Assembly: GCF_007713465.1 (NCBI RefSeq)
Contig: NZ_VMSG01000022.1
Span: 1 to 64,000 of the forward strand
Direction: 5' to 3'
From: Pseudomonas sp. H3(2019)
Lineage (GTDB): Bacteria; Pseudomonadota; Gammaproteobacteria; Pseudomonadales; Pseudomonadaceae
Length of the DNA: 64,000 bases
Positions 9,252-18,333 of the stretch are shown here, in pieces; position 1 is the stretch's first letter; each line of letters opens with the position of its first letter. A program made the translations under genes and the position numbers. Below the pieces are notes generated by a model, which saw only the letters and a program-made list of their open reading frames with translations, was not told the origin of the DNA and did no database searches.

Positions 9252-9614
9252 ACAACGACCCCTGGAATTTTTATAAGGCGTCTATATCGCCACTGCTGAC
9301 CGCGATACGCAACCCCTTATACCGGTCCATGAGCGATAACGGCGGGGGCTTTCAAGCCACGCCACACCGCGGTGAACTTTCCCACGCAGTGTGTCAACGG
9401 CAGGAATGTGAAGTGCTTTTCCGCTCCTTCAGGCTGCCTTGGGACAGGGAAGACATCCATATAGAGTCATTCGATTACATCACTGGCGAGCAGCTTGAGC
9501 CGGCAAAAAACCCATAAAAACCAAAATCCGACCAACCCCCCTCTTGTGCGCGTCCCCTCCTGCCGACAAGCTATGGTCCATCGCTTAATCGTTCGACGGA
9601 AAAGGCAACTCCTC
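9252..9614. other. Divergent intergenic region, promoters only
   Basis: These 363 bases separate the minus-strand fusion gene from plus-strand rmlB. No credible gene or strong hairpin is seen; promoters for both sides are expected here. A reading frame open into rmlB from 9495 is rejected as coding because rmlB homology begins only at 9615. Confidence 0.5.
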
Positions 9615-10697
9615 ATGCGCATTCTCATCACCGGCGGTGCCGGCTTTATTGGCTCGGCGCTGGTTCGCCACCTGATTCGCCACACTGAACATGAAGTGCT
9701 CAACCTGGACAAGCTGACCTACGCCGGCAACCTCGAGTCGTTGAGCAGCATTGCCACCAACACCCGTTATGAGTTCGTGCAGGCTGATATCGTTGATCAG
9801 GCCACCGTCAGCGCGGTATTGGCGCGGTTCCAGCCACACGCGATCATGCACCTGGCGGCCGAGTCCCATGTCGACCGCTCCATCGACGGCCCATCGGACT
9901 TCATCCAGACCAACATTGTCGGTACCTACAGCCTGCTGGAAGCCACTCGCGCTTACTGGAACAGCCTGGCAGAGCCTGAGAAAAGCAGCTTTCGCTTTCA
10001 CCACATTTCGACCGACGAGGTGTATGGCGACCTGCATGGCGTCGACGACCTGTTCACCGAAACTACACCCTATGCGCCGAGCTCGCCCTACTCCGCCAGC
10101 AAGGCGGCGTCCGACCACCTGGTCCGCGCCTGGCAGCGTACCTACGGTTTGCCGGTGCTGCTGACCAACTGCTCGAACAATTACGGTCCGTTCCACTTCC
10201 CCGAGAAACTCATTCCACTGGTGATCCTCAACGCCCTCGCCGGGAAGCCTCTGCCGGTGTACGGCAATGGCCTGCAAGTGCGTGACTGGCTGTTCGTCGA
10301 GGATCATGCCCGTGGGCTGCTCACCGTGGTGACCAACGGTGTAGTCGGTGAGACCTACAACATCGGCGGCCACAACGAACAGAAGAACATCGACGTGGTC
10401 CGCAGTATTTGCGATTTGCTGGAAGAGTTGGCACCGCAAAAACCTGAAGGCGTCGCGCACTTCGCCGACCTGATCACGTTCGTCAAAGACCGTCCCGGCC
10501 ACGACCAGCGCTATGCCATCGATGCCGGCAAAATCCAACGCGAGCTGGGTTGGGTGCCCGAAGAAACGTTTGCCAGTGGCCTGCGTAAAACCGTGCAGTG
10601 GTACCTGGATAATCTCGAATGGTGCCGACGGGTTCAAGACGGTAGTTATCAAGGTGAACGTCTGGGCAACAGCGACTTCAAAGACCTGATCGCCTGA
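9615..10697 (+). CDS. rfbB: dTDP-glucose 4,6-dehydratase
   Basis: The start at 9615 gives 360 residues beginning [17 protein letters not shown], the NAD-binding Rossmann motif GGAGFIGS. Also visible are the substrate block [15 protein letters not shown], the active-site region [11 protein letters not shown], the YxxxK pair in [13 protein letters not shown], and [15 protein letters not shown]. The enzyme makes dTDP-4-keto-6-deoxyglucose for dTDP-L-rhamnose, a lipopolysaccharide precursor. rmlC follows after 82 bases, but rmlD and rmlA are absent, whereas P. aeruginosa has rmlBDAC here. Confidence 0.97.
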   Translation: MRILITGGAGFIGSALVRHLIRHTEHEVLNLDKLTYAGNLESLSSIATNTRYEFVQADIVDQATVSAVLARFQPHAIMHLAAESHVDRSIDGPSDFIQTNIVGTYSLLEATRAYWNSLAEPEKSSFRFHHISTDEVYGDLHGVDDLFTETTPYAPSSPYSASKAASDHLVRAWQRTYGLPVLLTNCSNNYGPFHFPEKLIPLVILNALAGKPLPVYGNGLQVRDWLFVEDHARGLLTVVTNGVVGETYNIGGHNEQKNIDVVRSICDLLEELAPQKPEGVAHFADLITFVKDRPGHDQRYAIDAGKIQRELGWVPEETFASGLRKTVQWYLDNLEWCRRVQDGSYQGERLGNSDFKDLIA

Positions 10698-10779
10698 ACA
10701 CGGCATCTCTCGCTCCGACCGCTACTGCGAGTAAGAATGTCGTCCATCAACACAAACTCACGATTGCTGGAGAAACCCC

Positions 10780-11325
10780 ATGAATGTAGTCACCACCGAC
10801 CTGCCCGGTGTTCTGATCATCGAGCCGAAGGTATTTGGTGACGAACGCGGTTTCTTTTACGAAAGCTTCAACGCCAAGGCTTTCGAGGCCGCGACTGGTC
10901 TGAAAACAACATTCGTACAGGACAACCATTCCCGCTCGCAAAAGGGCGTGTTGCGTGGCTTGCACTACCAACTGGAAAATACCCAGGGAAAACTGGTGCG
11001 TGTCATCGCCGGTGAAGTGCTCGACGTGGCAGTGGACATCCGCCGCAGCTCACCTCACTTTGGAAAATCGGTCGCCGTACGCCTGTCGGCTGAAAACAAC
11101 CGCCAACTCTGGGTGCCGGAAGGTTTCGCCCACGGTTTTGTAGTGCTGAGTGACTACGCCGAGTTCCTCTACAAAACCACTGACTACTACACCCCATCGG
11201 CCGAGCGCTGCATTCGCTGGGATGATCCGGCGCTGGGCATCGACTGGCAACTTAGCGAAGCGCCGCAGCTGTCGGCCAAGGACCAGGCAGGCAAACTGCT
11301 CAGAGACGCCGACGTTTTCGCCTGA
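10780..11325 (+). CDS. rfbC: dTDP-4-dehydrorhamnose 3,5-epimerase
   Basis: A 181-residue cupin epimerase that converts dTDP-4-keto-6-deoxyglucose to the L-lyxo form. Family signatures seen are VFGDERGFFYESFN, the catalytic histidine in GVLRGLHYQ, EVLDVAVDIRRSSP, WVPEGFAHGFVVLS and the tyrosine in FLYKTTDYY. TGGAG lies upstream of the ATG. It is downstream of rmlB in the same direction and followed by dctB, the same junction (rmlC-dctB) as in P. aeruginosa. Confidence 0.97.
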   Translation: MNVVTTDLPGVLIIEPKVFGDERGFFYESFNAKAFEAATGLKTTFVQDNHSRSQKGVLRGLHYQLENTQGKLVRVIAGEVLDVAVDIRRSSPHFGKSVAVRLSAENNRQLWVPEGFAHGFVVLSDYAEFLYKTTDYYTPSAERCIRWDDPALGIDWQLSEAPQLSAKDQAGKLLRDADVFA

Positions 11326-11410
11326 GCCAATCAGCGGCTGATGCCTCGTGTTGCGCGAGTGTCTTGCCGAACAAGCCTAGGCATAATGCGCCTGTACCTT
11401 CAGGCGCCCG

Positions 11411-13225
11411 ATGCTTATGACTCCACCACTCCCCCGCAGACCCCGCTGGCGTAGCCTGGCGCTGCTCGCTCTGTGCCTGGCGCCGTTGTTGTGGCCACTG
11501 CAGCACCTGGCCGAGCGTTATTACCGCAGCGAGCTGGTTGGACAAAACCGCCAGACGCTGGACCTCTACGTCGCCAACCTGCTGGGGACGCTGCACCGTT
11601 ATGAAGTCTTGCCGCAGATCCTCGGCGATCTGCCAGCCCTGCGTGCTGTTCTTGCTGCACCACAGCAGCCGTTGGCCACCGACAACGCCAATCGCCTGCT
11701 CAAGGACATCCGCGCCCAGACTGGCGCCGAAGTCATGTACCTGATGGACACTCACGGCAAGACCCTGGCGGCCTCCAACTGGGACAAGCACGACAGTTTT
11801 GTCGGGCGTAACTTTGCCTTCCGACCGTATTTCAGCGAAGCCATGCAAGGCCGCCTCGGGCGCTTTTTCGGCCTGGGCACGACATCGGCCAAACGCGGTT
11901 ATTTCTTTGCCGGAGCCGTGCGCGATGGCGAGCAGATCATCGGCGTTCTGGTGGTCAAGGTCGACCTCGACCACACCGAAAGCCTCTGGGGCAAAACCCC
12001 GGAACAACTGCTGCTAACCGATCACAATGGGGTGGTCATCATCACCTCACGCCCGGAGTGGCGCTTCAGGGCAACCCGACCGCTGACTGATGAAGAACGC
12101 CAGGCGATCTCTGCCGTCCAGCCCTACCCGACCCGTGATCCGCAACCGCTGCACCTTAACCCGGACGCTTGGCTGATCCAGACCCAGCAGATCAAAGAGA
12201 CCGGCTGGAGCGTCAGCATCCTCGCGCCCAGGACCTTGATCGACCGCCCGGTGCGCACGGTGGTGGCCATCGGCGGAGCGACGCTGCTGGTGTTGATGTT
12301 GCTGCTGGGGCTGATGATGCAACGCCGTCGCCACTACTTGCAGCGCATCGCGTTCGAGGCCAAGACCCGTCGCGAACTGGAAGCCCGCGTCGCCGAAAGA
12401 ACCAGCGACCTCGAAGGGCTCAACCGCCGTCTCAAACAGGAAGTGCTGGAGCGCGAACAGGCGCAACAGGAACTGGTGCGCGCCCAGGACGATCTGGTCC
12501 AGGCCGGCAAACTTTCGGCGCTCGGCACCATGTCGGCAAGCATCAGCCATGAGCTCAATCAACCGCTGGCCGCCATTCGCAGCTACGCGGAAAACGCCGA
12601 AGTGCTCCTCGACCACCAGCGCACCGACGATGCCCGCGGCAACCTGAAACTGATCAGCGAACTGACCGGGCGCATGGCTTCGATCATCGCCCACCTGCGC
12701 GCCTTCGCCCGTCGCGACCGTCACGCCCCGGAAAGCGTTGCGCTACAGCCGGCGCTGGACGATGCACTGGCGTTGCTGGCCAAGCGGCGGCGAAGCATGG
12801 AAGTCGAACTGATCCGTGACCTGCCGGCAGCCACGCTGTGGGTCGAGGCCGGCGAAACCCGTCTGCGCCAGGTGCTCGGTAACCTGCTGGCCAACGCCCT
12901 CGACGCCCTGACCGAAAAAGGCCCGCCCCGGAAACTCTGGTTGAGTGCCGAATCCACCGCCGACGGCGTCAACCTGTACATTCGCGATAACGGCCCGGGG
13001 TTCTGCATGGAGGCCCTCGGTCGCGCCGGAGAACCATTCTACACCACCAAGACCCGCACTCAGGGCCTTGGGCTGGGATTGGCTATTTGCGACACGTTGA
13101 TGCGTGCCTTCGGCGGTGAGCTGTCGTTCGCCAACCACAAGGAAGGCGGCGCCCTGATCACCCTGCGGCTGCGCGCGGGCGCACCCGGTGTAAGTCTGCA
13201 ACCGTCCGAGGACCGCAGTGAATGA
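11411..13225 (+). CDS. dctB: Sensor histidine kinase, DctB family
   Basis: This 604-residue membrane kinase has a first transmembrane helix at about residues 14-31, a periplasmic double-Cache sensing region (about 40-280), a second helix at about 283-303, a coiled-coil linker, the phosphoacceptor His380 in SASISHELNQPLAA, and an ATPase domain with DNGPGF and GLGLAI. DctB kinases sense C4-dicarboxylates or related acids and phosphorylate DctD. The stop overlaps the dctD start by four bases. The ligand is inferred from synteny with the P. aeruginosa rmlC-dctB-dctD locus; the dctPQM transporter that follows there is not next to dctD here. Confidence 0.9.
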   Translation: MLMTPPLPRRPRWRSLALLALCLAPLLWPLQHLAERYYRSELVGQNRQTLDLYVANLLGTLHRYEVLPQILGDLPALRAVLAAPQQPLATDNANRLLKDIRAQTGAEVMYLMDTHGKTLAASNWDKHDSFVGRNFAFRPYFSEAMQGRLGRFFGLGTTSAKRGYFFAGAVRDGEQIIGVLVVKVDLDHTESLWGKTPEQLLLTDHNGVVIITSRPEWRFRATRPLTDEERQAISAVQPYPTRDPQPLHLNPDAWLIQTQQIKETGWSVSILAPRTLIDRPVRTVVAIGGATLLVLMLLLGLMMQRRRHYLQRIAFEAKTRRELEARVAERTSDLEGLNRRLKQEVLEREQAQQELVRAQDDLVQAGKLSALGTMSASISHELNQPLAAIRSYAENAEVLLDHQRTDDARGNLKLISELTGRMASIIAHLRAFARRDRHAPESVALQPALDDALALLAKRRRSMEVELIRDLPAATLWVEAGETRLRQVLGNLLANALDALTEKGPPRKLWLSAESTADGVNLYIRDNGPGFCMEALGRAGEPFYTTKTRTQGLGLGLAICDTLMRAFGGELSFANHKEGGALITLRLRAGAPGVSLQPSEDRSE

Positions 13226-14622
13226 GCAATGTCGACAATCGGATTCAAGTGGTGCTGATCGACGACGATCCGCATCTGCGTCAGGCCCTGAGCCAGACGC
13301 TGGACCTCGCCGGCCTGAAAATCCTCCCATTGGCCGAAGCCAAGGGCCTTGCCTCACGCCTTGAGCGCGATTGGCCGGGCGTGGTGGTCAGTGACATTCG
13401 CATGCCGGGCATGGACGGTCTCGAACTGTTGAATGAACTGCACGCCCAGGACCCGGAGCTGCCGGTGTTGCTGATCACCGGCCACGGCGATGTACCGCTG
13501 GCGGTGCAGGCGATGCGTGCCGGCGCTTATGACTTCCTCGAAAAACCGTTCGCCAGTGACGCACTGCTCGACAGCGTGCGCCGCGCCCTGGCCCTGCGCC
13601 AACTGGTGCTGGATAACCGCAGCCTGCGGCTGGCCTTGAGCGATCGCAATGAGCTGAGCACGCGACTGGTCGGACAATCGGCGCCGATGCTACGCCTGCG
13701 CGAACAGATCGGCGCATTGGCACCGACCAAGGCCGACGTGCTGATCCTCGGTGAAACCGGTGCCGGCAAGGAAGTGGTGGCCCGCGCCCTGCACGACCTG
13801 TCGAACCGCCGCAATGGCCCGTTCGTAGCAATCAATGCCGGGGCACTGGCCGAATCGGTGGTCGAAAGCGAGCTGTTCGGCCACGAACCCGGTGCCTTTA
13901 CCGGCGCGCAAAAGCGCCGGATCGGCAAATTCGAATTCGCCAACGGCGGCACGCTGTTCCTCGATGAAATCGAAAGCATGAGCCTGGATGTACAGGTAAA
14001 ACTGCTGCGCCTGCTGCAAGAGCGGGTGGTCGAGCGTTTGGGGGGCAATCAGCTGATCCCGCTGGACATCCGGATCATCGCCGCAACCAAGGAAGACCTG
14101 CGCCAATCGGCGGATCAAGGGCGTTTTCGTGCGGACTTGTACTACCGCTTGAACGTCGCACCACTGCGCATTCCACCACTACGCGAACGGGGCGAAGACG
14201 CGCTGATGCTGTTCCAGCATTTCGCCAACGAAGCCAGTGAGCGTCATGGCTTGCCGCCCCACGAACTGCAACCCGGACAACGGGCCCTGCTGTTGCGCCA
14301 TTCCTGGCCCGGCAATGTCCGTGAACTGCAAAACGCCGCAGAGCGTTTCGCCCTGGGTCTGGAACTGGCGCTGGATAACGGTGCTCCGGACGGCAATCTT
14401 GCGCCGCACAGCGCTGTGCTCAGCGGCAATCTGAGCGAGCAGGTGGAAAGCTTCGAAAAGAACCTGATCGCCGCCGAACTGGCGCGCTCTCACAGCTCAT
14501 TGCGCAGTGTCGCCGAAGCGCTGGGTATTCCACGCAAAACCCTGCATGACAAACTGCGCAAACACGGCTTGAACTTCGCCGATGGTGCTGGCGCCAACAG
14601 CAATGCCGACGAGCTCGATTGA
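13222..14622 (+). CDS. dctD: Sigma-54-dependent response regulator, DctD family
   Basis: A 466-residue activator in three domains. The receiver has Asp58 (VVVSDIRMPG). The AAA+ domain has Walker A GETGAGKE at 177-184 and the sigma-54 contact loop GAFTGA at 224-229. A Fis-type helix-turn-helix closes the protein (SVAEALGIPRKTLHDKL). It starts within an ATGA overlap with dctB, so translation is coupled. It should activate dicarboxylate uptake genes from sigma-54 promoters; none of those targets is in the window. Confidence 0.93.
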   Translation: MSNVDNRIQVVLIDDDPHLRQALSQTLDLAGLKILPLAEAKGLASRLERDWPGVVVSDIRMPGMDGLELLNELHAQDPELPVLLITGHGDVPLAVQAMRAGAYDFLEKPFASDALLDSVRRALALRQLVLDNRSLRLALSDRNELSTRLVGQSAPMLRLREQIGALAPTKADVLILGETGAGKEVVARALHDLSNRRNGPFVAINAGALAESVVESELFGHEPGAFTGAQKRRIGKFEFANGGTLFLDEIESMSLDVQVKLLRLLQERVVERLGGNQLIPLDIRIIAATKEDLRQSADQGRFRADLYYRLNVAPLRIPPLRERGEDALMLFQHFANEASERHGLPPHELQPGQRALLLRHSWPGNVRELQNAAERFALGLELALDNGAPDGNLAPHSAVLSGNLSEQVESFEKNLIAAELARSHSSLRSVAEALGIPRKTLHDKLRKHGLNFADGAGANSNADELD

Positions 14623-14672
14623 GCCATGCCGACTAACCTTCACATTAGCGTTCCAAATCCCGAGGCCCGTGC

Positions 14673-15128
14673 ATGAACAGCGACAGTCGTCACCTGGAAT
14701 CCGTCCTCCATCGCGACATCCCGCTCACGCGGGATATGGGCCTCAAGGTGCTCGACTGGCAATCACAACAACTGCGCTTGCAGTTACCGCTGGCGGCCAA
14801 TTTCAATCACAAAAGCACCATGTTCGGCGGCAGCCTGTATTGCGGAGCGGTATTGGCCGGTTGGGGCTGGCTGCATTTGCGCCTGCGTGAAGAAGGCGTC
14901 GAGGGCGGGCACATTGTGATTCAGGAAGGTCGGATCAACTATCCGCTACCGGTCACCCGCGACGGTATCGCAATCTGCGCTGCGCCAAGTGCGGCGGTGT
15001 GGAAAAAGTTTTTGACCATGTACCAGCGCTATGGTCGGGCACGGTTGACGTTGCATACGCGGGTCGTCAACGTCGATAGCGATGAGGATGCGGTGACGTT
15101 TACCGGGCAATATGTGTTGCACCGTTAG
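14673..15128 (+). CDS. YiiD C-terminal-type thioesterase
   Basis: A 151-residue single-domain protein matching the hotdog thioesterase found at the C-terminus of E. coli YiiD. Markers are NFNHKSTMFGGSLYCGAVLAGWGWLHL (given here only as positions about 43-70), where N and the GGS turn sit at the hotdog active site, and IVIQEGRINYPLPVTRD. It probably hydrolyses an acyl thioester; the substrate is unknown. It lies 50 bases after dctD in the same direction, in the place where P. aeruginosa carries dctP, so the functional link to dctBD is doubtful. Confidence 0.8.
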   Translation: MNSDSRHLESVLHRDIPLTRDMGLKVLDWQSQQLRLQLPLAANFNHKSTMFGGSLYCGAVLAGWGWLHLRLREEGVEGGHIVIQEGRINYPLPVTRDGIAICAAPSAAVWKKFLTMYQRYGRARLTLHTRVVNVDSDEDAVTFTGQYVLHR

Positions 15129-15153
15129 ATCGTTCTCACGCCCTCCACGCACC

Positions 15154-15184
15154 GATCGTTCCCACGCTCTGCGTGGGAACGATC
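15154..15184. repeat. REP palindrome, CGTTCCCACGC class
   Basis: GATCGTTCCCACGC and its inverted copy surround a short loop, giving a near-perfect 31-base hairpin. A degenerate copy precedes it at 15128-15152. It sits between two convergent genes. Confidence 0.85.
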
Positions 15185-15192
15185 ATTGGCTC

Positions 15193-16029
15193 TCAGGAAC
15201 GAGCGAGTTCCAGCAACTTTTCGCGCCACGCGGCTTTGGCCGGTAGCGCCAAAAAGAACGAATTCAATAATGACTCTCGCGCCGGATAACTGAACGGCTC
15301 TCCGCTCAATTCCAGCACCTCGCCACCCGCACCTTCGAGCACGCCTTGTGCGGCAGCGGTGTCCCACTGAGAGGTCGGTGCCAAGCGTGGGTAACAATCC
15401 GCCGCGCCTTCCGCCAGCAGGCAAAACTTCAGCGAACTGCCGATATTGGCCAGTTGCAGCTCACCCAGGCTGGCACTCAAGCCTGCGAGCAAGCGCTCCT
15501 GCTCAGGGCTTGAATGTCGACGACTGGCGACCACAGTGAACGCCTCGCCAGCGGGTGGTACGTCACGGACCTGAATCGGCAGCGGCGCAGCTCCCTTGTC
15601 AGCACGCCAGGCCCCAAGTCTGGCGCCACCGAAGTAGCAGCGGCCATTGGTCGGCATCGACACGACACCAAACACCACACGCCCCTGTTCGATCAGCGCG
15701 ATGTTGACGGTGAATTCTTCGCTGCCGGAAATGAACTCCTTGGTGCCATCCAGCGGGTCGACCAGCCACCAGCGCTGCCAACCGGCGCGCACCGATTGCG
15801 CAATGTCGGCGTCTTCTTCCGAGAGCACCGGGATGCTCGGATCAAGCGCTGTCAGCCCGGCCAGAATCAGATGATGAGCGGCAAGATCGGCGGCGGTGAC
15901 TGGCGAATCGTCGGCCTTGGCAGTCACCGCCGTACCGGTGCGCCAGAACGGCAGAATGACCTCGCCGGCCTTCAGCGCCAACTCGACCACGGGGGCCAGC
16001 AAAGGATGCACCTGGGGGAAATCACTCAC
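15193..16029 (-). CDS. cysQ: 3'(2'),5'-bisphosphate nucleotidase
   Basis: This 278-residue enzyme of the inositol-monophosphatase superfamily removes the 3'-phosphate from PAP, recycling a by-product of sulfate assimilation. Metal-binding motifs are clear: DDSPVTAAD, LSEED, WLVDPLDGTKEF and the C-terminal SQWDTAAAQGVLEGAGG. The start is GTG within a GTGA overlap with the upstream nudE stop, showing translational coupling. Confidence 0.93.
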   Translation of the reverse strand: MSDFPQVHPLLAPVVELALKAGEVILPFWRTGTAVTAKADDSPVTAADLAAHHLILAGLTALDPSIPVLSEEDADIAQSVRAGWQRWWLVDPLDGTKEFISGSEEFTVNIALIEQGRVVFGVVSMPTNGRCYFGGARLGAWRADKGAAPLPIQVRDVPPAGEAFTVVASRRHSSPEQERLLAGLSASLGELQLANIGSSLKFCLLAEGAADCYPRLAPTSQWDTAAAQGVLEGAGGEVLELSGEPFSYPARESLLNSFFLALPAKAAWREKLLELARS

Positions 16030-16592
16030 GGTTGAAACACTCCACGCTGGGTCAATAGATCACGGGCCAGGTACAACGCCGCCAAGGCGCGGCCTTCGGT
16101 GAACTGCGGATTCTGCGCCAGCGCCGCGAGTTCTCGCAGATTGGCCCGATCCACACGCATCGGCTCCGGCTCGTCGCCTTCAAGGCTTTCTTCATACAAA
16201 TCAGTTGCCAACACCACCTGAATCTTCTGGCTCATGTAACCGGGCGACAGCGACAGCTCGGTCAGATGCTCCAGTTGCCGTGCGCCAAAACCGGCCTCCT
16301 CCTTGAGCTCACGCTCGGCCGCTGCCAACACATCCTCGCCAGGCTCGATCAAGCCCTTGGGCAGCGACAGTTCATAGGCATCGGTTCCGCCGCAGTATTC
16401 TTCAACCAGCACCGCATGGTCGGAATCGAGCATCGCCACGATCATCACCGCGCCATACCCGGCGCCCTTGCCGACCAATCGCTCATAGGTGCGCTCGACG
16501 CCATTGGAAAAGCGCAGCTGCACCTCTTCAACGCAGAACAAGCGGCTGGTGGCGACGATCTCGCGGGCTAATACTTCGGGTTTCTGGCGCAT
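16026..16592 (-). CDS. nudE: ADP compounds hydrolase NudE
   Basis: The start at 16592 has AAGGAG upstream and gives 188 residues. The Nudix box is intact in the form G(x5)E(x7)REUxEEAG, from GLIEPGEDVL to RELKEEAGFG at about residues 88-110. NudE hydrolyses ADP-ribose, NADH and similar diphosphates. It is transcribed with cysQ and divergently from yrfG; the 88 bases between hold both promoters. This cysQ-nudE/yrfG order is usual in pseudomonads. Confidence 0.93.
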   Translation of the reverse strand: MRQKPEVLAREIVATSRLFCVEEVQLRFSNGVERTYERLVGKGAGYGAVMIVAMLDSDHAVLVEEYCGGTDAYELSLPKGLIEPGEDVLAAAERELKEEAGFGARQLEHLTELSLSPGYMSQKIQVVLATDLYEESLEGDEPEPMRVDRANLRELAALAQNPQFTEGRALAALYLARDLLTQRGVFQP

Positions 16593-16680
16593 GACGGCTC
16601 CTTGGCGTGAACGCGGTACTATAACGCGGCTTTCTTGATTGTTTATGTCGGATATCTTTTTACCGCTGGAGAAGTTTTCA

Positions 16681-17349
16681 ATGCCATCACTGCCCTGGCG
16701 CGACATTGATACCGTTCTGCTGGACATGGACGGCACGCTGCTGGACCTGCACTACGACAACCATTTCTGGATGGAACACCTGCCCAAGCGTTATGCCGAG
16801 CTGCATGGCGTCAGTCGGGCCATGGCCGAGCTGGAATTGCAGCCGTTGTTCGAGCGTAACGCCGGTCAGTTGCAGTGGTATTGCCTGGACTTCTGGAGCG
16901 CCGAGCTGAAGCTGCCGGTACGCGAGTTGAAACTCGAGACTGCCCATCTGATCGCATTGCGGCCAGACGCCGATACCTTTCTGGCAGCGATCAAGCAGGC
17001 CGGAAAGCGCGTGATCCTGATCACCAACGCCCATCGCGACTCCTTGTCGCTGAAGCTGGAAAGAGTCGAACTGGCGCCCTACTTCGAGCGGTTGATCAGC
17101 TCCCACGATTACGGTTTCGCCAAGGAAAACCCGCAATTCTGGGACGCCTTGCGTGCAGATATCGACTTCGACCCACGCCGCAGCCTGTTTATCGACGACA
17201 CGTTACCGATCCTGCGCAGCGCACGGGATTTTGGCGTGGCGCATCTGTTGGCCGTAAGCCAGCCGGACAGCCGTAAAGCCCCCAAAAACACGGCCGAGTT
17301 TGCGGCGGTGGGGAATTATCGCGAGTTGATCGAAGGGCTGACGGGGTAA
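16681..17349 (+). CDS. yrfG: GMP/IMP nucleotidase of the HAD superfamily
   Basis: Starting at 16681 after GGAGAAG, the protein has 222 residues. HAD motifs are present: DMDGTLLDL (nucleophile and acid aspartates), ILITNAHRD (motif II), the lysine of FAKENPQF (motif III), and LFIDDTLPIL (motif IV). E. coli YrfG dephosphorylates GMP and IMP. The gene is divergent from nudE and ends two bases before a LysR regulator. Confidence 0.9.
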   Translation: MPSLPWRDIDTVLLDMDGTLLDLHYDNHFWMEHLPKRYAELHGVSRAMAELELQPLFERNAGQLQWYCLDFWSAELKLPVRELKLETAHLIALRPDADTFLAAIKQAGKRVILITNAHRDSLSLKLERVELAPYFERLISSHDYGFAKENPQFWDALRADIDFDPRRSLFIDDTLPILRSARDFGVAHLLAVSQPDSRKAPKNTAEFAAVGNYRELIEGLTG

Positions 17350-17351
17350 AT

Positions 17352-18239
17352 ATGGACATCAAACAGCTGAAATTCCTCATCGCCCTCGACGAAACCCGGC
17401 ACTTCGGCCAGGCCGCTACGCGCTGCCATATCACTCAACCGACGCTGTCGATGCGCTTGCGCAGCCTTGAAGAAGAACTCGACCTGCCGCTGGTCAATCG
17501 TGGCCAGCGCTTCGAAGGTTTCACAGCGCCGGGCGAACGGGTGCTGGCCTGGGCGCGCACCGTGCTGGCCGCCTGCGACGGTTTGCAGGCCGAGGCCGCA
17601 GCCTGTCGCGGCAACCTGGTCGGCACCTTGCGCCTGGGCGTGGTGCCGCTGTCGAGTTTTGATCCGCTGCCACTGATGCAGCAACTGCACGCCGAACACC
17701 CGAACCTGCGCTTTGAACTGTCGGCCTTGAGCTCCGAGCAGATCCTCGAACAACTGGCGAACAATCGCCTGGATCTCGGCGTCTCCTATCTTGAGCGCCT
17801 CGACAGCGAGCGCTTCGACTCGCTGGTCTTCAGCGAAACCCGCATGGGCTTGCTCTACGACCAGCGCTTCTTCAGCTTCGGCGAAAAACCCTTGAGCTGG
17901 AAAGCACTGATCGAGCTGCCCCTTGGCATGCTCACCAGCGGCATGCACTTTCGCCAGTCCATCGATCACAACTTCCACAGCCGTGGCCTCAGCCCGCAGC
18001 CGTTGTTGCAGACCGACGCGGTGCACCAATTGTTACAAGCCGTGCATGGCGGCCTGTGTTGCGCGGTGATGCCACTGGAAGGCGGACTCGAAACACTGAC
18101 CGAGCATTTGCGCCTGCAACCGATTGAAAACGCGCAAACCCTTGGCCGACTGGGGCTGATCATGCGTCGCAGTGCACCGCGCTCGGCACTGGCTGAAGCG
18201 TGCTTCGCGCACTATCAGAGATCACTGACGAACTCTTGA
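17352..18239 (+). CDS. LysR-family regulator, probably of the adjacent formate-dehydrogenase-like genes
   Basis: A 295-residue LysR regulator with an N-terminal winged helix-turn-helix (FGQAATRCHITQPTLSMRLR) and a periplasmic-binding-like effector domain beginning near GTLRLGVVP. It starts two bases after yrfG but lies directly upstream of fdhD and the YdeP-type oxidoreductase, so regulation of those is the simplest reading; regulators of this type beside formate dehydrogenase genes are known. The effector is unknown. Confidence 0.85.
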   Translation: MDIKQLKFLIALDETRHFGQAATRCHITQPTLSMRLRSLEEELDLPLVNRGQRFEGFTAPGERVLAWARTVLAACDGLQAEAAACRGNLVGTLRLGVVPLSSFDPLPLMQQLHAEHPNLRFELSALSSEQILEQLANNRLDLGVSYLERLDSERFDSLVFSETRMGLLYDQRFFSFGEKPLSWKALIELPLGMLTSGMHFRQSIDHNFHSRGLSPQPLLQTDAVHQLLQAVHGGLCCAVMPLEGGLETLTEHLRLQPIENAQTLGRLGLIMRRSAPRSALAEACFAHYQRSLTNS

Positions 18240-18333
18240 TCGACGCCATCTATCGGCAGATCAGTAATAGCGATTAGACGTGACACATTGACGCGCCTAG
18301 GCTTAAGGCTGGATAAACCGCCGGTATTGCCCC

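Noticed and set aside
8286-9299. A 337-codon plus-strand frame opposite the kinase domain of the fusion gene
   Set aside because: Shadow frame; the kinase motifs on the other strand are clear.
9495-9614. N-terminal extension of rmlB by 40 residues
   Set aside because: The Rossmann fold motif begins directly at the ATG at 9615, and dehydratases of this family lack such an extension.
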